NCBI RefSeq assembly: GCF_900143205.1
Contig: NZ_FRDH01000003.1
Span: forward strand, 186,001-250,000
Reading direction: 5' to 3'
DNA length: 64,000 nt
Origin: Butyrivibrio hungatei DSM 14810
GTDB taxonomy: Bacteria; Bacillota; Clostridia; Lachnospirales; Lachnospiraceae
Numbering within the stretch: the stretch's first letter is position 1; every line of letters begins with the position of its first letter. The notes under the pieces are model-generated. The model did no database searches. It saw only the letters and a list, made by a program, of their open reading frames with translations, and was not told the origin of the DNA. Made by a program: the position numbers and the translations under genes. This document shows positions 17,591-26,661 of the stretch, piece after piece.

Positions 17591-20131
17591 TCACTCAAGG
17601 ATGTACTCGATTGAATCACCGATTGAACCTGAACCAATGATACCAAACTGAGCTGAGCTGTTTGGATAGATTCTGTAGTTCCAATCAAGAGGAGTAATTA
17701 CATAGTAATCGCCTTCTTCTGCTACGTTTACGCACCAGCTTGAATCGATCTTAACATCCTTCTTGCTGATCTTAACCTTCCATCCATCGACGTTCTCGCC
17801 CGTCTTGTTAACTACTGCAAAGTTTACAACATAACCTGTTCCCCAGCTGTTGATTGCATACTCGAAAGTAGCACCTGAAGCTGATGGCTGCTCTGGCTGC
17901 TCTGGCTGTTCTGGCTGCTCCGGCTGCTCTGGCTGCTCTGGCTGTTCTGGCTGTTCTGGCTGTTCTGGCTGTTCTGGCTTAGTTACCTTCCAAGAATCAA
18001 GATCAACTTCACCAACTCTACCTGTGATAGTGATATCCTTAGCGCCCTTAAGGTCAGCTACAGTAAACTCCTTAGTTACAAACTGTCCGTTTGTGCCTGT
18101 AAGCCTAAGTGTTGCAACAGTATTACCGTCTACTCCACCTTCTTTAACCTCAAGCCATGCAGCAGCACTTGATCTGTATGTGATAACGAATTTATCTGCA
18201 CCGTCAAACTGTACATTGCTGAAGGTTACGTGATTGCCTGACTTAATACCTGCAACATATGTTACATTGCCTTCTGTCTTAGTCTCTACATTTGAAAGTG
18301 CACCTGTCTCAGCCTCTACTGCATCATATGGATTATATGATGAAGGAATTTCTGGCTGTGTTGGCTGTTCTGGTTGCTCTGGCTGTTCTGGCTGCTCTGG
18401 AGTTGTAGCCTTGTTAACCTTCCAAGAATCAAGATCTACTTCACCAACCTGAGCCTGGAATGTGATATCCTTAGCGCCTGTGATCTCAGTAGTTACCTTG
18501 AAGTCTTTTGTTACGAACTGACCATTTGTGTTTGAAAGTCTAAGTGTTGTAAGTGTCTTACCAGCTACTCCACCTTCCTTAACATCAAGCCATGCAGGAC
18601 CATTAGTTCTGTATGTTACTGTGATTGTATCAACACCATCGAACTGAACATTCTTGAATCCAACAAGGTTGCCCTTCTTGATACCTGCAACGTATGTTAC
18701 ATTGCCTTCTGTCTTAGCTTCTACATTTGCAAGTGTACCTGTCTCAGCCTCTACTGTCTCATATGGATTGTATGAAGCAGGTGTTTCTGGCTGTGTTGGC
18801 TGTTCTGGCTGCTCTGGCTGCTCTGAAGCCTTGTTTGCCTTCCAGGAATCGATATCTACTTCGCCCTTCTCGCCAAAGAATACGATTGTCTTTGCACCAG
18901 AAACGCTCTCTTTTACCTTGAAGTCCTTAGTTACAAACTGGCCCTTTGTATCTGCAAGTTTGAAGGATGCGATAACCTTACCAGCTACGCCATTCTCCTT
19001 AACTTCTACAACTGACATACCATTTGCTTTGTATGTAAGTGTGAATGTATCAACACCATCAAACTCAACGTTCTTGTATGTTATTGAGCTTCCCTTCTTG
19101 ATACCTGCAACGTATGTTACATCGCCTTCTGTCTTAGCTTCTGCATTTGCAACAGCTCCGTTCTCAGCCTGTACTGTCTCATATGGATTATATGATGAAG
19201 GAAGTTCTGGCTGTGTTGGCTGTTCTGGCTGCTCTCCCTGTTTCTTGCTAAAGCTAAAGGAATCAAGATCGAATGTACCCTTCTTAGAGAAGATGTAAAG
19301 GTTCTTAGTACCTTTAACTTCATTCTTAACTGTAAATTCCTTTGTTACAAACTGTCCATCTGTACCATTAAGCATAACAGTTGCAACAGTTGGACCATTC
19401 AATTTGCCATCTCTGATTTCTAATGCAGCTGGTCCATTTGATCTATATGTTACTGTGATTTTATCTACACCATCAAATTCAACATTATTGAACTGAACGA
19501 CCTTGCCAGGAGCGATGCCTGCAACATATGTTGTATCACCTTCCTTAGCTGTCTCAGCATTTGTTAGAATACCATTCTCAGCCTGTAATGTCTCATATGG
19601 ATTATATGAAGCTGGCTGTTCAGGCTGTACTGGCTGTTCAGGAGTCTCTGTTGACTCTAAAGGAGTTGCTCTCCAATAATCAAAATCAATGTTACCAAGC
19701 TTACCAACAAAGTAAAGGTCATGTTTTCCTGAAACTTCCTTAATATTTCCTGAATTAAACTCCTTGAAAGCCCCCTTTGTGTTTCCTAATCTAACAAGAC
19801 CAAGTGACTCACCGTCAACTGAATCAATTCGTACATCAACAAGGGCTGCTCCACCTGTTCTTCCGTTAATATAGAACTTATCTACTCCCTTTGAAAAATC
19901 AACATCTTTAATTAAAATATAATCATCCTGCTCGAAGCTTGAAAGATACTGCACGTCTCCTTCTGTTTTAGCTTCTACTCCGGACATTCCAAAGTTTATT
20001 TCAGCCTGTGCAATTCCGTAAGGATTCTTCTTTGGAGCTGCAAAAGTAGTTACAGCCGTTGAATCAAACCCAATGATGACAGCACTAGAAAGCAGAACTC
20101 CGCTTAACAAAGCAGCTAATCTTCTTTTCAT
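17591..20131 (-). CDS. Secreted multi-domain carbohydrate-binding protein (5 CBM6-like + CBM2)
   Basis: The 846 residues begin with a signal peptide (1 to about 32, ending TTFAA). Five homologous CBM6/CBM35-like modules of about 120 residues follow (roughly 36-155, 175-298, 312-435, 450-575, 595-720), each opening with NPY..xQAE/EAE and ending in xDxDSWK. The C-terminal module (about 752-846) resembles CBM2, with spaced Trp residues (NSWGTG, GWKVK, SSWCVN, LDWNYRIYP). PEQP linkers join the modules, and the last linker has ten PEQ repeats. No catalytic domain is present, so it should bind cell-wall polysaccharide and either target other enzymes or tether cells. Modules 2-5 are much closer to each other than to module 1, indicating internal duplication. 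Strong AAGGAGGTTTGT precedes the ATG. Confidence 0.88.
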   Translation of the reverse strand: MKRRLAALLSGVLLSSAVIIGFDSTAVTTFAAPKKNPYGIAQAEINFGMSGVEAKTEGDVQYLSSFEQDDYILIKDVDFSKGVDKFYINGRTGGAALVDVRIDSVDGESLGLVRLGNTKGAFKEFNSGNIKEVSGKHDLYFVGKLGNIDFDYWRATPLESTETPEQPVQPEQPASYNPYETLQAENGILTNAETAKEGDTTYVAGIAPGKVVQFNNVEFDGVDKITVTYRSNGPAALEIRDGKLNGPTVATVMLNGTDGQFVTKEFTVKNEVKGTKNLYIFSKKGTFDLDSFSFSKKQGEQPEQPTQPELPSSYNPYETVQAENGAVANAEAKTEGDVTYVAGIKKGSSITYKNVEFDGVDTFTLTYKANGMSVVEVKENGVAGKVIASFKLADTKGQFVTKDFKVKESVSGAKTIVFFGEKGEVDIDSWKANKASEQPEQPEQPTQPETPASYNPYETVEAETGTLANVEAKTEGNVTYVAGIKKGNLVGFKNVQFDGVDTITVTYRTNGPAWLDVKEGGVAGKTLTTLRLSNTNGQFVTKDFKVTTEITGAKDITFQAQVGEVDLDSWKVNKATTPEQPEQPEQPEQPTQPEIPSSYNPYDAVEAETGALSNVETKTEGNVTYVAGIKSGNHVTFSNVQFDGADKFVITYRSSAAAWLEVKEGGVDGNTVATLRLTGTNGQFVTKEFTVADLKGAKDITITGRVGEVDLDSWKVTKPEQPEQPEQPEQPEQPEQPEQPEQPEQPEQPSASGATFEYAINSWGTGYVVNFAVVNKTGENVDGWKVKISKKDVKIDSSWCVNVAEEGDYYVITPLDWNYRIYPNSSAQFGIIGSGSIGDSIEYILE
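17886..17978. repeat. Ten 9-bp repeats encoding the PEQ linker
   Basis: Ten consecutive 9-bp units (plus strand GGCTGYTCY) encode Pro-Glu-Gln repeats between the last CBM6-like module and CBM2. Similar shorter arrays join the other modules. Such tracts are prone to slippage and length variation. Confidence 0.95.
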
Positions 20132-20174
20132 ACAAACCTCCTTGTGAATTTAGTGTTTAGTTTCTTTTCTGATA

Positions 20175-20188
20175 CTTAAACGTTTAAG
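20175..20188. promoter_or_regulatory. LacI-type operator-like palindrome
   Basis: CTTAAACGTTTAAG is a perfect 14-bp palindrome with a central CG, the form typical of LacI/GalR-family operators. It lies 44 bp upstream of the multi-CBM start. No LacI-type regulator is encoded in the window, so the assignment is by pattern only. Confidence 0.45.
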
Positions 20189-20555
20189 ATTACTCAAGCA
20201 AGTACATACTAGCATTACCTCCCAAAACGTACTTCTCAAAAAATGCTCCATATTTATCAAAAAGTGCTATTATCAGAAAATTTGGTGATATTCTGTATTT
20301 TAACCAATTTTTTCTGAATATATTTGTAAACTTTTACTTAACATTTTAAGCATCCTATTTTTATTTGCGGCTATGTTCTAAATCCTCAGTATTCATGCGC
20401 TCTTTTAGCTTTGCAAGTATTGTAAAATACTTTATATCATTAATTTTATCATCTTCAAAACTAATTTATAACATTATTTTGAACTTATATATTTTTAATT
20501 AATTTCCTTTTTGTAACATCCAATGTAACATATTATGGTATTCTCATAACAAAAA

Positions 20556-20582
20556 CCCTTGAATTGTCTGACAATTCAAGGG
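20556..20582 (-). terminator. Rho-independent terminator after the GH2 gene
   Basis: CCCTTGAATTGTC pairs with GACAATTCAAGGG around a minimal loop; the minus strand continues TTTTTGTTATG. It starts 10 bp after the GH2 stop. Confidence 0.9.
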
Positions 20583-20592
20583 CTTGATTTTT

Positions 20593-22923
20593 TTATTTTC
20601 TCGTTATCACCTGAGCTAATCCATGGAAGGTATTAACATATCCCGCTTTGCCAGGCGTATGATCAGAAGGGTTACCATTCGACGCTCCAAGAAGTTCTCC
20701 CCATTCCTTAGGAATATCGAATCTAACATCTGCATTTGGCACTGGATTTCTATTTTTATCTAAAAGAGCTATCTTACGGATCACAATATTTCCTTCTCTG
20801 TAATCCTCTGTTACTTCAAGCCTTGCAGACTTTTTATCCGCCGTTTCATTAACCTCTCTAGATACCTCTTTTCCATTCCTATAGCCAACCACTTCCATCT
20901 TCCCATGCTCAGAAAGGATATTTTCCCAAATAAGATAATCTCCATCTTTCATAGCTTTTTTTCCGTAGCTCTTTCCATTTAGGATAAGCTCAACTTCTTC
21001 CGCATTGGAAAAAACATAATAGTCAGTAGGAACTCCGGTCTCCCCATTCATATCAGGATAAGCATGGATCACTTCATCTTTACTCCACCATGACTTATAG
21101 AAATAATAAAAGTCCTTTGGATTTCCACAAAGATCCATAGCCCCAAACTGGCTACTGATAGCTGGCCAGGCAAATGGAGTCGGTTCTCCATAATAATCAA
21201 ATCCTGTCCATATAAAGAGTCCACTTATCCATTCAGGTTTGCAATGGCGCCACCTTTCTGCTCCAAACATGTACCAGTCTCTTTTCTCGTTGATAGCAAG
21301 ATGACACTTTTGTGCATCAGTTTTATAGCAACCTCTTGTCGACTTAAATGTGCCCTGCTCTGTACATATAAATGGTATATCCGGATATTCCCTATGAAAT
21401 TTCTCATAGAGGTCACTGTGATAATTAAAACCTGCCACATCAAGTTCTTTAAATATTCCTTCAAGCAGCTTATAATCCTCTATCTGAGTATTAGTCTTCA
21501 TGTCCAGCATCAAAAGAGCCATGGTAACAGGTGTATATGGATCAAGATGTTTTATGAATTTCTTCATTATCCTGGCAATCCTTGCTCCCTGACTTGTTGT
21601 CTGGGTCTGAGCTTCTTCGTTTCCGATAGAATACATGATAACGCTTGGGTGATTACGGGCTATCTTCACCATTCTTTCAAGCTCCGAGAGGTCTTTTGAT
21701 GCGCTTGATAAAACTCTTGTCTCAAGCATTACAACCATCCCCTCTTCATCGCATATAGAAAGAAAATCCTCTGTCAAAGGATAATGTGCTCCTCTATAAC
21801 CATTGGCTCCCATTTCTTTGAGTTTCTTGATGCGATAACGCATAACCTCTTTTGGAACAGCACTTCCAAGTCCGCCATGATTCTGATGACAGCAAACTCC
21901 CTTTATCTTGACCTGCTCACCATTTAAAAGAAATCCTTTATTATTATCAAATTCAATATTCCTGATACCAAAGGTCTTCTTATCAACATTGCAGATCTCG
22001 TCTCCGTCAATAAGAGTAATGATAAGCTCATATAGATTAGTATCATCAAGCGACCACATTTTTACTTCATCTTCTTCAAATTCAAAAGACGTTACTAATC
22101 TCAAGTCACCATCTCCAAGCTCAAAGATCAGCTTTTCATCAGTCTCTTCATACTTATCTATTGGTTCTGATATTATTTCCTCAAGATCATAATCGATCTT
22201 CTTAACAACCTTACCAGTTCTCTTTTCGCAAATCTCAAGATTAAGATATTTCTGATCATATCCCTCAAGGTTACATAATCTGCAAGAAAAATTCATGTGT
22301 ACTCCGTCATTTTCCACCGGAGTTCCATGAATAAACGCATCCTCTATATGTTTTTCTTCTACAACCTTTAGATACGCATCTCTATAGATTCCGCCACCTT
22401 CATAAAACCATCCTTCAGCCTCTCTTGCATCGCACTTAATAGATATAACATTCTCCTCACCATAGGCAGCTACATCAGTAATATCAAGAGTAATCCTTGA
22501 ATAACCGCTTGGCTCATGCTCAACAAAAAATTCATTTAAATATATCCAGGAATCTCTATAGATGCCATCAAAGATAAGGTATATCTTCTTTCCCTCATAT
22601 TCCTCAGGGATAAAGAAATGCTTTCTATACCATCCAACATTTTTATCAAAAGATCCCGCTGTAGTATGGGCATTATTTACATCCTCCATAGCAGGTATCG
22701 TATTATCTTTTCCAAATTCTTTTTCAGAATAATCATAGACCTTTGTTTCAAACACAAAGTCGTGAGGAAGTGTAACATCCTTCCAGCCTGAATCATCATA
22801 TGCTTTACTCTCAGGTCCCTGGTTAAAAGATCCTGATTTAGCCCATCCCCATCTATTTCTGATAGTATCTATATCTCCAAAGTGAAACTTCCAACCATCG
22901 TTAAAACTCTTAAGTTCCTGCAT
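20593..22923 (-). CDS. Glycoside hydrolase family 2 (beta-galactosidase/beta-glucuronidase type)
   Basis: This 776-residue enzyme has the GH2 layout: N-terminal sugar-binding jelly roll (about 1-180, with WYRKHFFIPEEYEGK), immunoglobulin-like domain (to about 300), and a TIM barrel (about 310-600) introduced by FGIRNIEFDNNKGFLLNGE. The acid/base Glu is in SIGNEEAQ (about 434) and the nucleophile Glu in FICTEQGT (about 521). A C-terminal Ig-like domain follows. GH2 enzymes hydrolyse terminal beta-galactosides, glucuronides or mannosides; the substrate cannot be fixed from sequence by eye. No signal peptide, so it acts inside the cell on imported oligosaccharides. ATG follows GGAGAGAAGG. It may form part of a polysaccharide-use set with the upstream-lying CBM protein. 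Confidence 0.9.
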   Translation of the reverse strand: MQELKSFNDGWKFHFGDIDTIRNRWGWAKSGSFNQGPESKAYDDSGWKDVTLPHDFVFETKVYDYSEKEFGKDNTIPAMEDVNNAHTTAGSFDKNVGWYRKHFFIPEEYEGKKIYLIFDGIYRDSWIYLNEFFVEHEPSGYSRITLDITDVAAYGEENVISIKCDAREAEGWFYEGGGIYRDAYLKVVEEKHIEDAFIHGTPVENDGVHMNFSCRLCNLEGYDQKYLNLEICEKRTGKVVKKIDYDLEEIISEPIDKYEETDEKLIFELGDGDLRLVTSFEFEEDEVKMWSLDDTNLYELIITLIDGDEICNVDKKTFGIRNIEFDNNKGFLLNGEQVKIKGVCCHQNHGGLGSAVPKEVMRYRIKKLKEMGANGYRGAHYPLTEDFLSICDEEGMVVMLETRVLSSASKDLSELERMVKIARNHPSVIMYSIGNEEAQTQTTSQGARIARIMKKFIKHLDPYTPVTMALLMLDMKTNTQIEDYKLLEGIFKELDVAGFNYHSDLYEKFHREYPDIPFICTEQGTFKSTRGCYKTDAQKCHLAINEKRDWYMFGAERWRHCKPEWISGLFIWTGFDYYGEPTPFAWPAISSQFGAMDLCGNPKDFYYFYKSWWSKDEVIHAYPDMNGETGVPTDYYVFSNAEEVELILNGKSYGKKAMKDGDYLIWENILSEHGKMEVVGYRNGKEVSREVNETADKKSARLEVTEDYREGNIVIRKIALLDKNRNPVPNADVRFDIPKEWGELLGASNGNPSDHTPGKAGYVNTFHGLAQVITRK

Positions 22924-23093
22924 GCCTTCTCTCCTAGTCTTTTAAAATAGCTGATAACTCACTTTGATTCTAGCAAAATGCCCAATTCAATTCCTTTTAC
23001 TTTCTTCACTTTTTCTTGCATTTTCAACTTTATTTTCATATGTGATAGGAAATTCAGGTTAACATCCAATGTTTCAGATCATGAACATAAAAA

Positions 23094-23133
23094 ACCCGGA
23101 AAGTTTTAGGATTGAACTTAAAACTTCCCGGGT
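23094..23133 (-). terminator. Rho-independent terminator after tpiA
   Basis: A 15-bp stem with one mismatch (ACCCGGGAAGTTTTA/TAAAACTTTCCGGGT on the minus strand) is followed by TTTTTTATG. It lies 26 bp after the tpiA stop and ends the gap-pgk-tpi operon. Confidence 0.92.
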
Positions 23134-23158
23134 CAAAAAATATCAATAATTGAAAATA

Positions 23159-23905
23159 TTATGCATTAACAATCTTACCGAAGTCAGGCTTAAGGCTTGC
23201 TCCACCAATAAGTCCACCATCGATGTTAGGCTTTGAAAGAAGCTCTGCAGCATTACCAGCGTTCATTGATCCGCCGTACTGGATACGAACTTCATCAGCT
23301 GTTGCCTGATCATAAAGCTTAGCGATAAGTGCACGGATAAGTCCGCAAACTTCCTCAGCCTGATCAGCTGTAGCTGTCTCACCTGTTCCGATAGCCCAGA
23401 TTGGCTCGTAAGCGATAACAAGCTTCTTAACCTGATCTGCTGTTACGCCATCAAGATCCCAAGTGATCTGTCTCTCAATCCACTCCTTGTATGTGTCAGC
23501 CTTACGAAGCGCAAGTGACTCACCACAGCAAAGGATTGGTGTAAGACCTGAAGCGAATGCCTTCTTAACCTTCTGGTTGATAAGGATATCGTTCTCGCCG
23601 AAGATATCTCTTCTCTCAGAATGTCCAATGATAACATACTCTACTCCAGCATCCTTGAGCATAGGAGCTGAAATCTCACCTGTGAATGCACCATTGTCTA
23701 CGATGTAGAAGTTCTCAGCACCAACATGTACGTTTGTGCCCTTAACAGCCTCTACTACAGGTACGATATCGATTGCTGGTACGCAGTAAACTACGTCTAC
23801 AGCATCATTCTTTACTAAATCTTTAAGCTCTGCGCATAATGCAACTGCCTCGCTAGGAGTCTTGTTCATTTTCCAGTTGCCCGCAATAATACGTCTTCTA
23901 GACAT
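23159..23905 (-). CDS. tpiA: Triose-phosphate isomerase
   Basis: It interconverts dihydroxyacetone phosphate and glyceraldehyde 3-phosphate in glycolysis. The 248-residue TIM barrel shows NWKMN at the N-terminus, the electrophilic His in GHSERR, catalytic Glu in [11 protein letters not shown], and the phosphate-binding [10 protein letters not shown] and GGLIGGASL loops. Third gene of the gap-pgk-tpi unit, separated from pgk by 103 bp that include a structured element. ATG follows GGAGGAACTT. Confidence 0.98.
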   Translation of the reverse strand: MSRRRIIAGNWKMNKTPSEAVALCAELKDLVKNDAVDVVYCVPAIDIVPVVEAVKGTNVHVGAENFYIVDNGAFTGEISAPMLKDAGVEYVIIGHSERRDIFGENDILINQKVKKAFASGLTPILCCGESLALRKADTYKEWIERQITWDLDGVTADQVKKLVIAYEPIWAIGTGETATADQAEEVCGLIRALIAKLYDQATADEVRIQYGGSMNAGNAAELLSKPNIDGGLIGGASLKPDFGKIVNA

Positions 23906-23933
23906 ATATAAAGTTCCTCCAAATTGTAATAAT

Positions 23934-23999
23934 GAGGTTCTGCTCTCGCACCTTCGGTGCTCGCCAGAACAAGTTTCACACTAAGCTCGATAAAACCTC
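23934..23999 (-). ncRNA. Structured intergenic RNA element A (pgk-tpiA gap)
   Basis: On the transcribed minus strand, GTTCTG/CAGAAC enclose CGAG plus a GCACC-GAA-GGTGC hairpin, and GAGGTT/AACCTC can close an outer helix. Element B at 25332-25402 has the same order and much of the same sequence. The tip pair differs in a compensating way (GCACC/GGTGC here, GCATC/GATGC there), which supports a conserved RNA fold. It may be an mRNA processing or stability element or a dispersed repeat. Confidence 0.6.
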
Positions 24000-24008
24000 G
24001 CTAAGTGT

Positions 24009-25247
24009 TCAGTCTTTATTGTCTGCAGCATATACACCAGGAAGCTTCTTGCCCTCAAGGAACTCAAGAGATGCTCCACCACCTGTTGAGATGTGGCTCA
24101 TCTTGTCAGCATAGCCAAGCTGGTTAACAGCTGCAGCACTATCACCACCACCGATAATTGTTGTAGCAGATGTCTCTGAAAGTGCCTTAGCAACTTCCTT
24201 TGTACCTGTTGCAAGAACTGGGTTCTCGAATACGCCCATAGGTCCGTTCCATACTACTGTCTTAGCAGACTTAACTGCCTCTGAGTAAAGAGCGATTGTC
24301 TTAGGTCCGATATCAGCACCCTCTTTGTCAGCAGGAATCTTATCAGCATCAACAACTGTTGTGTTGATTGAAGGATTGTCGATAGGGTTAGGGAACTCAT
24401 CGATACATACAGCATCAACAGGAAGAAGAAGCTTCTTGCCGAGCTTGTCAGCCTTCTCCATCATTTCCTTACAATAATCAACCTTTGTCTCATCAAGGAG
24501 TGACTTACCAACTTCGTATCCCTTAGCCTTAAGGAATGTGTAAGCCATACCACCACCGATGATAAGAGTATCGCACTTCTCAAGAAGAGTATTGATAACG
24601 TTGAGCTTATCAGCAACCTTAGCACCACCAAGGATAGCTACGAAAGGTCTAACTGGATTCTCAACAGCGTTTCCAAGGAAGTCGATCTCCTTCTGCATAA
24701 GGTAACCAACTACATTGCTTCCGCCCTTTTCTGTGATGAACTTTGTAACACCAGCTACAGAAGCGTGTGCTCTGTGAGCTGAACCAAAAGCGTCGCATAC
24801 ATAATCATCAGCAAGATCAGCAAGCTCCTTTGCAAAAGCCTCACCAGCCTCTTCAGGCTTAGTCTCTTCCTTGCCTCTGAAACGTGTATTCTGAAGAAGA
24901 ACTACATCTCCCTCTTTCATAGCTGCAACAGCAGCTGTAGCATCAGCACCAGTTACGTTGTAGTCAGCTACGAACTTAACTTCCTTGCCAAGCTTCTCTG
25001 AAAGTCTCTTTGCTACTGGAGCAAGTGACTCGCCCTCGTTAGGGCCATTCTTTACCTTACCAAGGTGTGAGCAAAGGATAACCTTTCCACCATCTTTGAT
25101 AAGCTTATTGATTGTAGGAAGAGCTGCAACAATTCTAGTCTCGTCTGTGATCTCACCATTCTTAAGAGGTACATTGAAATCGCAACGAACAAGAACACGA
25201 CGGCCCTTTACGTTAATATCATCTACTGATTTTTTGTTTAATGACAT
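24009..25247 (-). CDS. pgk: Phosphoglycerate kinase
   Basis: It makes ATP and 3-phosphoglycerate from 1,3-bisphosphoglycerate. At 412 residues it is normal in length. The signatures [36 protein letters not shown] and the C-terminal [13 protein letters not shown] with [14 protein letters not shown] are all present. The frame is open to 25286, but the ATG at 25247 ([10 protein letters not shown]) has AAGGAG upstream and matches the usual PGK start. A terminator-like hairpin sits 27 bp before the start, so expression may be partly uncoupled from gap. Confidence 0.97.
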   Translation of the reverse strand: MSLNKKSVDDINVKGRRVLVRCDFNVPLKNGEITDETRIVAALPTINKLIKDGGKVILCSHLGKVKNGPNEGESLAPVAKRLSEKLGKEVKFVADYNVTGADATAAVAAMKEGDVVLLQNTRFRGKEETKPEEAGEAFAKELADLADDYVCDAFGSAHRAHASVAGVTKFITEKGGSNVVGYLMQKEIDFLGNAVENPVRPFVAILGGAKVADKLNVINTLLEKCDTLIIGGGMAYTFLKAKGYEVGKSLLDETKVDYCKEMMEKADKLGKKLLLPVDAVCIDEFPNPIDNPSINTTVVDADKIPADKEGADIGPKTIALYSEAVKSAKTVVWNGPMGVFENPVLATGTKEVAKALSETSATTIIGGGDSAAAVNQLGYADKMSHISTGGGASLEFLEGKKLPGVYAADNKD

Positions 25248-25273
25248 AATTTTTCTCCTTATCTGTTTAAAAA

Positions 25274-25299
25274 AGGTCCGGCCCACTTGGACCGGACCT
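25274..25299 (-). terminator. Terminator-like hairpin between gap and pgk
   Basis: AGGTCCGG and CCGGACCT pair, with an internal CC/GG and one bulged A. The minus strand continues TTTTTT straight into the pgk leader. Such an intrinsic terminator shape inside the operon suggests partial termination or attenuation ahead of pgk. Confidence 0.65.
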
Positions 25300-25331
25300 C
25301 TTAAATAAGATCTCTTTAAGTTGGATTCACA

Positions 25332-25402
25332 AGGTAGTTCTGCTCTCGCATCTTACGATGCTCGACAGAACCAAGTTCGAATCATCGCTTCGAAAGAACC
25401 TC
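25332..25402 (-). ncRNA. Structured intergenic RNA element B (gap-pgk gap)
   Basis: Homologue of element A: GTTCTG/CAGAAC around CGAG plus GCATC-GTAA-GATGC, and a second hairpin made by TTCGAA repeated on both sides of a 7-nt loop. It starts 10 bp after the gap stop. Sequence and structure match element A apart from compensating and loop changes. Confidence 0.6.
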
Positions 25403-25411
25403 AGCGGATTC

Positions 25412-26437
25412 TTACTTAACGAACTTCTCGAAGTACTTGATTGTACGAACCATCTGTGATGTGTATGAGTTCTCGTTGTCATACCATGAAACAACCTGAA
25501 CTTCGTAAAGGTCATCACCGATCTTTGTAACCATTGTCTGTGTAGCATCGAAGAGTGAACCATATGTCATTCCAACGATATCTGAAGATACGATCTCATC
25601 CTCGTTGTAACCGAATGTCTCAGGATCTGAAGCCTTCTTCATAGCTGCGTTGATAGAATCCTTTGTTACTTCTGTAGCTGACTTAACAACTGCGAAGAGA
25701 AGTGTTGTTGAACCTGTAGGTACAGGAACTCTCTGAGCAGCTCCGATGAGCTTGCCGTTAAGTTCTGGGATAACAAGACCGATAGCCTTTGCAGCACCTG
25801 TTGAGTTAGGAACGATGTTAACAGCGCCTGCACGTGCTCTTCTAAGGTCGCCCTTTCTCTGTGGTCCGTCAAGGATCATCTGATCACCTGTGTAAGCATG
25901 GATTGTTGCCATGATACCAGACTGGATTGGAGCGTAGTCGTTAAGAGCCTTTGCCATAGGTGCAAGGCAGTTTGTTGTGCAAGATGCAGCTGAGATGATG
26001 TTGTCATCTGCTGTAAGTGTCTCGTGGTTAACGTTATATACGATAGTAGGAAGATCATTTCCTGCAGGAGCAGAAATAACAACCTTCTTTGCACCAGCGT
26101 TGATGTGTGCCTGAGCCTTATCCTTTGATGTGTAGAAACCTGTACACTCAAGAACTACGTCTACACCGATCTTACCCCAAGGAAGGTTATTAGCATCAGC
26201 CTCCTTGTAGATCTCGATCTCTTTACCATTTACTGTGATTGAGTGATCGCTGAATGAAACCTTATCAGCGTACTTGTACTTGCCCTGTGATGAATCATAC
26301 TTAAGAAGGTGAGCAAGCATCTTAGGATCTGTAAGATCGTTGATTGCTACGATCTCTGTTCCCTCGTGCTCAAACATCTGTCTGAATGCAAGACGACCAA
26401 TACGGCCAAAACCATTGATTGCTACTTTTACTGCCAT
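25412..26437 (-). CDS. gap: Glyceraldehyde-3-phosphate dehydrogenase, type I
   Basis: The NAD-dependent glycolytic enzyme oxidises glyceraldehyde 3-phosphate to 1,3-bisphosphoglycerate. The 341 residues show the NAD-binding [14 protein letters not shown] start, the catalytic Cys in [11 protein letters not shown] (about residue 157), the phosphate-site TGAAKAIG segment and the C-terminal [14 protein letters not shown]. First gene of the operon with pgk and tpiA. A strong promoter lies upstream and ATG follows AGGAGGAACTT. Confidence 0.98.
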   Translation of the reverse strand: MAVKVAINGFGRIGRLAFRQMFEHEGTEIVAINDLTDPKMLAHLLKYDSSQGKYKYADKVSFSDHSITVNGKEIEIYKEADANNLPWGKIGVDVVLECTGFYTSKDKAQAHINAGAKKVVISAPAGNDLPTIVYNVNHETLTADDNIISAASCTTNCLAPMAKALNDYAPIQSGIMATIHAYTGDQMILDGPQRKGDLRRARAGAVNIVPNSTGAAKAIGLVIPELNGKLIGAAQRVPVPTGSTTLLFAVVKSATEVTKDSINAAMKKASDPETFGYNEDEIVSSDIVGMTYGSLFDATQTMVTKIGDDLYEVQVVSWYDNENSYTSQMVRTIKYFEKFVK

Positions 26438-26524
26438 TTTAAGTTCCTCCTAAAATGAATTATATATATTTTTTGTTGCTGTTACTTATCATTTCAAATT
26501 GATAATTTTTTATCAGCACTTACA

Positions 26525-26553
26525 ATTCTAATAAACTTTACAGCATAAATCAA
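26525..26553 (-). promoter_or_regulatory. Sigma-A-type promoter for gap-pgk-tpiA
   Basis: Minus strand TTGATT (26553-26548), 17-bp spacer, TAGAAT (26530-26525), about 90 bp before the gap ATG. Good spacing and a plausible housekeeping match. Confidence 0.6.
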
Positions 26554-26587
26554 GTAAGATTGTGAAAAATCTTTTTAACTATCCAAG

Positions 26588-26616
26588 TTCATTAATATAA
26601 ATAAAAAAGCTATAAT
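26588..26616 (+). promoter_or_regulatory. Sigma-A-type promoter for the PHP phosphatase gene
   Basis: TTCATT at 26588-26593 and a perfect TATAAT at 26611-26616 are separated by 17 bp and lie 46 bp before the ATG. It is divergent from the gap promoter. Confidence 0.55.
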
Positions 26617-26661
26617 ATTAAATGTTACTTGCTGACTGCTTTATAAAGAAAGGCTTAGACT

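Larger units (their letters stand above)
20132..20592. other. Intergenic region upstream of the multi-CBM gene
   Basis: This 461-bp, very AT-rich stretch holds the terminator of the GH2 gene (20556-20582) and an operator-like palindrome (20175-20188). No ORF or RNA was recognised. The promoter of the CBM gene should lie here, but several weak TATAAA-like candidates could not be separated. Confidence 0.6.

Noticed and set aside
17886..17978. Short regular repeats as a possible CRISPR array
   Set aside because: Nine-bp units without spacers, in frame with the PEQ linker codons.
17850..18452. Plus-strand ORFs with GCSGCSGCSG repeats
   Set aside because: Antisense shadow of the PEQ linker repeats; low-complexity artefact without a ribosome site.
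23934..23999. Element A as a tRNA or T-box
   Set aside because: No cloverleaf, anticodon arm or T-box consensus; the fold is different.
23932..24114. Plus-strand ORF over the pgk-tpi gap
   Set aside because: Composed of the structured element and antisense pgk sequence.
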